Below are positions 6,979-9,543 of a stretch of DNA of 9,543 nt, in pieces. Position numbers and translations under genes: made by a program. Below the pieces are notes generated by a model. It was not told the DNA's origin and made no database searches. It worked only from the letters and a program-made list of their open reading frames with translations. This stretch comes from Burkholderiales bacterium. GTDB lineage: Bacteria > Pseudomonadota > Gammaproteobacteria > Burkholderiales > Usitatibacteraceae. The number at the start of each line of letters is the position of its first letter. The stretch's first letter is position 1. Location of the stretch: assembly GCA_017880705.1 (NCBI GenBank), contig JADGRS010000093.1, forward strand, positions 1 to 9,543, given 5' to 3'.

Positions 6979-8897
6979 TGCCCGATGTTCTCGTCGAGGA
7001 ACTTCTCCATCGCGCCGTAGAACATCACCTGGTTGCTCAATTCGCGGAAGCCGTGGCCCTCGCCGTCGACCATCATCCATTGCGGGTGCTGGCCCACGCT
7101 CTCGAGCGCGGCCTTCATGCGCGTGCCGTGCTCCGGGACGACCCGCACATCGGCCGCGCCATAGGCCATCAGGACCGGCGCCCGGATGCGCGACGCCATC
7201 TCGACCGGAGAGGTGTTCCTCAGGCGCTCCTCGTCGCCTTCGATATTGCCGATCATCTCCTTCACCCCGAATGACAGAAACTCGGAGTACGCGAAGTCGG
7301 ACCAGGTCGCCGTGGCGAAGAGCTTCAGGTCGGTGACCCCGACGTAGTCGATCCCGCACTTGTAGAGCTCGGGCGTCTTGGCAAGCCCCATCAGGGTCGC
7401 GTAGCCGCCGTAGCTCGCGCCGTAGATGCAGACGCGCTTCGGGTCGGCGATGCCCTGGTCGACCGCCCATTTCACGCCGTCGCTGATGTCGTCCTGCATG
7501 GCGAGCCCCCACTGCTTGAAGCTCGATGAGAAGTGCTTCCAACCATACCGGGTCGTGCCGCGGAAGTTGGGCTGCAACACGGCATACCCGCGGGAGGCGA
7601 GGAGTTGAACCTCGGGGTTGAAGTACCAGGTGTCCCCACTCACCCAGGGACCTCCGTGCACCATGACCACCATCGGCAGATTCTTTCCAGCCGTGTCCCG
7701 GGGAACCGTGAGGTAAGCGGGGATCTCGAGCCCGTCGCGGGCCGTGTAGCGCACCGGCGTGACGTGAGTCATCTTCCTGGGATCGATCCAGGGCTTGCTG
7801 TCGGCGAGCCACTCGAGCTTTCCGGACTTGCGCTCGAGGAGGTAGAAGGATCCCGGAAGCACGTCGGAGATCGCGGTCACGACGAAGCGCTCGCGATCGC
7901 GCGACCAGGAGAGGAGGTTGGTGGTGGCGGGCAGGGCGCGATCGATGCTCTCCTGGACCTTCGCCAGGTCCTCGTCGAACCAAGCCACGCCGATCTTGTC
8001 GGCGTCGAAGGAGGCGCCGACCACCTTGCCGTACGAGCGGATGAGGCTCGAGAGATCGACCTGGGGATGCGCCGCGAGGACCTCGCCGAAGGTGTTCGTC
8101 TCGGGGTCATAGAGCATCACGGCACCCTTGTCGCGCCCCTGCCACGAGGTCACGTAGAGGTGGCGGTTGTCTTCAGCGAGATCGAGCGGCGCCCATCGGG
8201 CGCCCGAGTACACCGAGTATTCGTCGAGCTTCTTCCACGGCGAATCCTCGCCCGCCCGATAGTAGATGCGGGCCCGGCCGGCGCCGTTGGCGACCAGGAC
8301 GCGCGCGATCCCCTTCGAATCGACGATCCACGACTCGCCGGCCGCGGAGTCGGGCTGCCCGAGCGAGATCGGAGTGCGCCTGCCGTTGCGGGAATCGACG
8401 CGGAAGAGAGCGCCCGCGCCCAAGCGCTGGCGATCGACGATGAGCTGCTGCGCGATGAATTCGTAGCTCTCGTCCGGAAGCGAGCGAATGAACAGGAGGG
8501 GCCTTGCGACGGTGCCGGCAGGCTCGTCCATCGCGTGCTGGTTCTTGCCGTCGCGATCGATGGCGAGGAGACCTCCCCCGAGGCTGTCATCCACGCGGGT
8601 GCCGAGGCGTCCGACGGAAAACAGGAGGCGGTTGCTGTTGAGCCAGCGCACGCTCACGACGTCGAGCTTCTCGAATGCCGTCGCCGCGACCGCCTTGCGG
8701 TCCGCGAGGTCGATCACCATGATGTTCTGGCGGCCTCTGAGCGGCGCGAGCGCCGCGATGTGCTTGCCGTCCGGCGAGATCGCCATCGAGCGATATTGCG
8801 GAAGCTTGAAGAGCGACTCGATCGACGGCTTGTCGTCGGCCGCGGCCGCGACACAGCTCGCCGCGGCGATCGCGCAAGATGCCAGCAGGCGCTTCAT
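6975..8897 (-). CDS. S9-family (prolyl oligopeptidase-type) serine peptidase, complete copy
   Basis: This 640-residue protein begins with a probable Sec signal peptide (MKR, a hydrophobic Ala-rich stretch, likely cleavage after Ala20 at AAA-DDK), so it should act in the periplasm or outside the cell. An N-terminal beta-propeller region (about 30-390) starts with a PD40-like [16 protein letters not shown] repeat. The alpha/beta-hydrolase domain contains the oxyanion-site HGGPW (414-418), the nucleophile Ser495 in GASYGGYA, Asp583 in AADVRV and His615 in GEGHGF, so the triad is complete. Length is normal for acylaminoacyl-peptidase/dipeptidyl-peptidase-like S9 enzymes. It starts 4 nt after the stop of an upstream paralogue and is probably translated from the same message; no strong ribosome-binding site is visible. 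Its TAG shares CTAG with the permease stop on the other strand. Expected activity is hydrolysis of short peptides; exact specificity is not predictable. Confidence 0.94.
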   Translation of the reverse strand: MKRLLASCAIAAASCVAAAADDKPSIESLFKLPQYRSMAISPDGKHIAALAPLRGRQNIMVIDLADRKAVAATAFEKLDVVSVRWLNSNRLLFSVGRLGTRVDDSLGGGLLAIDRDGKNQHAMDEPAGTVARPLLFIRSLPDESYEFIAQQLIVDRQRLGAGALFRVDSRNGRRTPISLGQPDSAAGESWIVDSKGIARVLVANGAGRARIYYRAGEDSPWKKLDEYSVYSGARWAPLDLAEDNRHLYVTSWQGRDKGAVMLYDPETNTFGEVLAAHPQVDLSSLIRSYGKVVGASFDADKIGVAWFDEDLAKVQESIDRALPATTNLLSWSRDRERFVVTAISDVLPGSFYLLERKSGKLEWLADSKPWIDPRKMTHVTPVRYTARDGLEIPAYLTVPRDTAGKNLPMVVMVHGGPWVSGDTWYFNPEVQLLASRGYAVLQPNFRGTTRYGWKHFSSSFKQWGLAMQDDISDGVKWAVDQGIADPKRVCIYGASYGGYATLMGLAKTPELYKCGIDYVGVTDLKLFATATWSDFAYSEFLSFGVKEMIGNIEGDEERLRNTSPVEMASRIRAPVLMAYGAADVRVVPEHGTRMKAALESVGQHPQWMMVDGEGHGFRELSNQVMFYGAMEKFLDENIGH

Positions 8898-8901
8898 GGC
8901 G

Positions 8902-9543
8902 CTAGTGCCCGATGTTCGCGTCGAGGAACTTCTCCATCGCGCCGTAGAACATCACCTGGTTTTCCATCTTGCGGAAGCCGTGGCCCTCGCCGTCGGCCAC
9001 GATCCAGATGGGCGTCTTGCCCTGGCGCTCCAGCGCCGCCCTCATGCGCGTGCCGTGCTCGATGGGAACGCGCACGTCGTCGCCGCCGTACGCCATCAGC
9101 ACCGGCGCGCGAATCCGATCGGCGAGTTGCGTGGGCGAAGTGGCCTTCAGCTGCGCCGCATCGGCGGACACATCTCCCATCAGCCGTTTCATGTCGTAGC
9201 GCAGGGAGTCCGAATAGGCGAAATCGGACCAGGTGGCCGTGAGCATGAGCGGGAGGTCGGTGACGCCGACATAGTTGATGCCGCACTTGTAGAGGTCGGG
9301 ATCCTTGGCGAGGCCCATCATCGTCGCGTAGCCGCCGTAGCTCCCGCCATAGATGCAGACGCGCTTCGGATCGGCGATGCCCTGGTCGACCGCCCACTTC
9401 ACGCCGTCGGTGACGTCGTCCTGCATGGCGAGCCCCCACTGCTTGAAGCTCGACGAGTAGTGCTTCCAGCCGTAGCGCGTGGTGCCGCGATAGTTGGGCT
9501 GCAGGACGGCGTAGCCGCGCGAGGCGAGGAACTGGACTTCGGG
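8902..9543 (-). CDS. S9-family serine peptidase, C-terminal part of tandem paralogue (cut by window edge)
   Basis: The 213 visible residues are the C-terminal end of a second S9 peptidase; the frame is open to the window edge. Visible are [20 protein letters not shown], the nucleophile in GGSYGGYA (Ser at visible residue 68), the acid in GDDVRV (residue 156) and GEGHGF with the catalytic His (residue 188), so the triad is intact and the copy should be active. A gap-free hand alignment to the downstream copy shows about 52 differences in 213 positions, roughly three quarters identical. It is the upstream gene of the pair. Its stop at 8904-8902 is separated from the next ATG by CGCC. The N-terminal half, including any signal peptide and propeller, is outside the window. 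Confidence 0.94.
   Translation of the reverse strand, partial: PEVQFLASRGYAVLQPNYRGTTRYGWKHYSSSFKQWGLAMQDDVTDGVKWAVDQGIADPKRVCIYGGSYGGYATMMGLAKDPDLYKCGINYVGVTDLPLMLTATWSDFAYSDSLRYDMKRLMGDVSADAAQLKATSPTQLADRIRAPVLMAYGGDDVRVPIEHGTRMRAALERQGKTPIWIVADGEGHGFRKMENQVMFYGAMEKFLDANIGH

Larger units (their letters stand above)
6971..9543. repeat. Tandem gene duplication of the S9 peptidase, unit 1927 bp
   Basis: The sequence around the stop of the complete copy (from 6971) recurs 1927 bp later (from 8898). The unit is exactly one 1923-bp gene plus the 4-bp spacer. The first 64 bases of the two repeats (6971-7034 and 8898-8961) differ at one position, starting with the GGCG that lies outside the coding sequence. 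Another block (7423-7541 and 9350-9468) differs at about 6 of 119. The segment at 7188-7295 and 9115-9222 is strongly diverged. The second unit continues beyond the right edge. Confidence 0.85.

Noticed and set aside
8895..8920. Possible lipobox (LASC) near the start of the complete S9 peptidase
   Set aside because: The cysteine would fall at residue 8 with almost no hydrophobic region before it. An ordinary Sec signal cleaved near Ala20 fits better.
7533..9242. 569-codon plus-strand open frame across both peptidase genes
   Set aside because: It crosses the junction of two well-supported genes on the other strand and has shadow composition. No recognisable fold.

Overview
The window is GC-rich and gene-dense, with long shadow ORFs in every frame, as expected of a high-GC proteobacterium. 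Genes dapC and dapD lie side by side with overlapping stop and start codons. That arrangement, together with the close match of the DapD start to the proteobacterial family, points to a betaproteobacterium (Burkholderiales or a relative). This taxonomic call is an inference.

Layout, left to right: (1) 1-1619, minus strand: the lysine/diaminopimelate pair dapC then dapD, with dapD cut by the window edge. (2) 1620-1731: the only real intergenic region. It holds a perfect TATAAT box placed so that transcription would begin at the A of the dapC ATG, and a 76-bp double palindrome resembling a REP/BIME unit, 1 bp past the stop codon of the upstream gene. (3) 1732-6087, minus strand: a three-gene overlapping operon for surface-glycan assembly, in transcription order a GT4-like glycosyltransferase with a coiled-coil tail, a protein with two GT2 domains, and a SAM methyltransferase with a coiled-coil tail. 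(4) 6103-6978, plus strand: a DMT/EamA-family permease, diverging from the glycan operon across 15 bp. (5) 6975-9543, minus strand: two tandem S9-family serine peptidases. The upstream copy is cut by the right edge. The downstream copy is complete and shares a CTAG stop with the permease on the opposite strand.

How they work together: DapC and DapD act at consecutive steps of the succinylase branch to meso-diaminopimelate and lysine. The glycan operon looks like part of a larger polysaccharide or glycoprotein-decoration pathway; its sugars and acceptor cannot be read from sequence. The peptidases are probably exported oligopeptide hydrolases. The permease has no evident functional link to its neighbours.

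I see no phage, CRISPR, tRNA or rRNA, toxin-antitoxin or recognisable defence system. The most interesting points are the REP-like palindrome with the apparently leaderless dapC promoter, the shared C-terminal tails and coiled coils in the glycan operon, and the mosaic divergence of the peptidase duplication. Nothing here clearly represents a new biological system.
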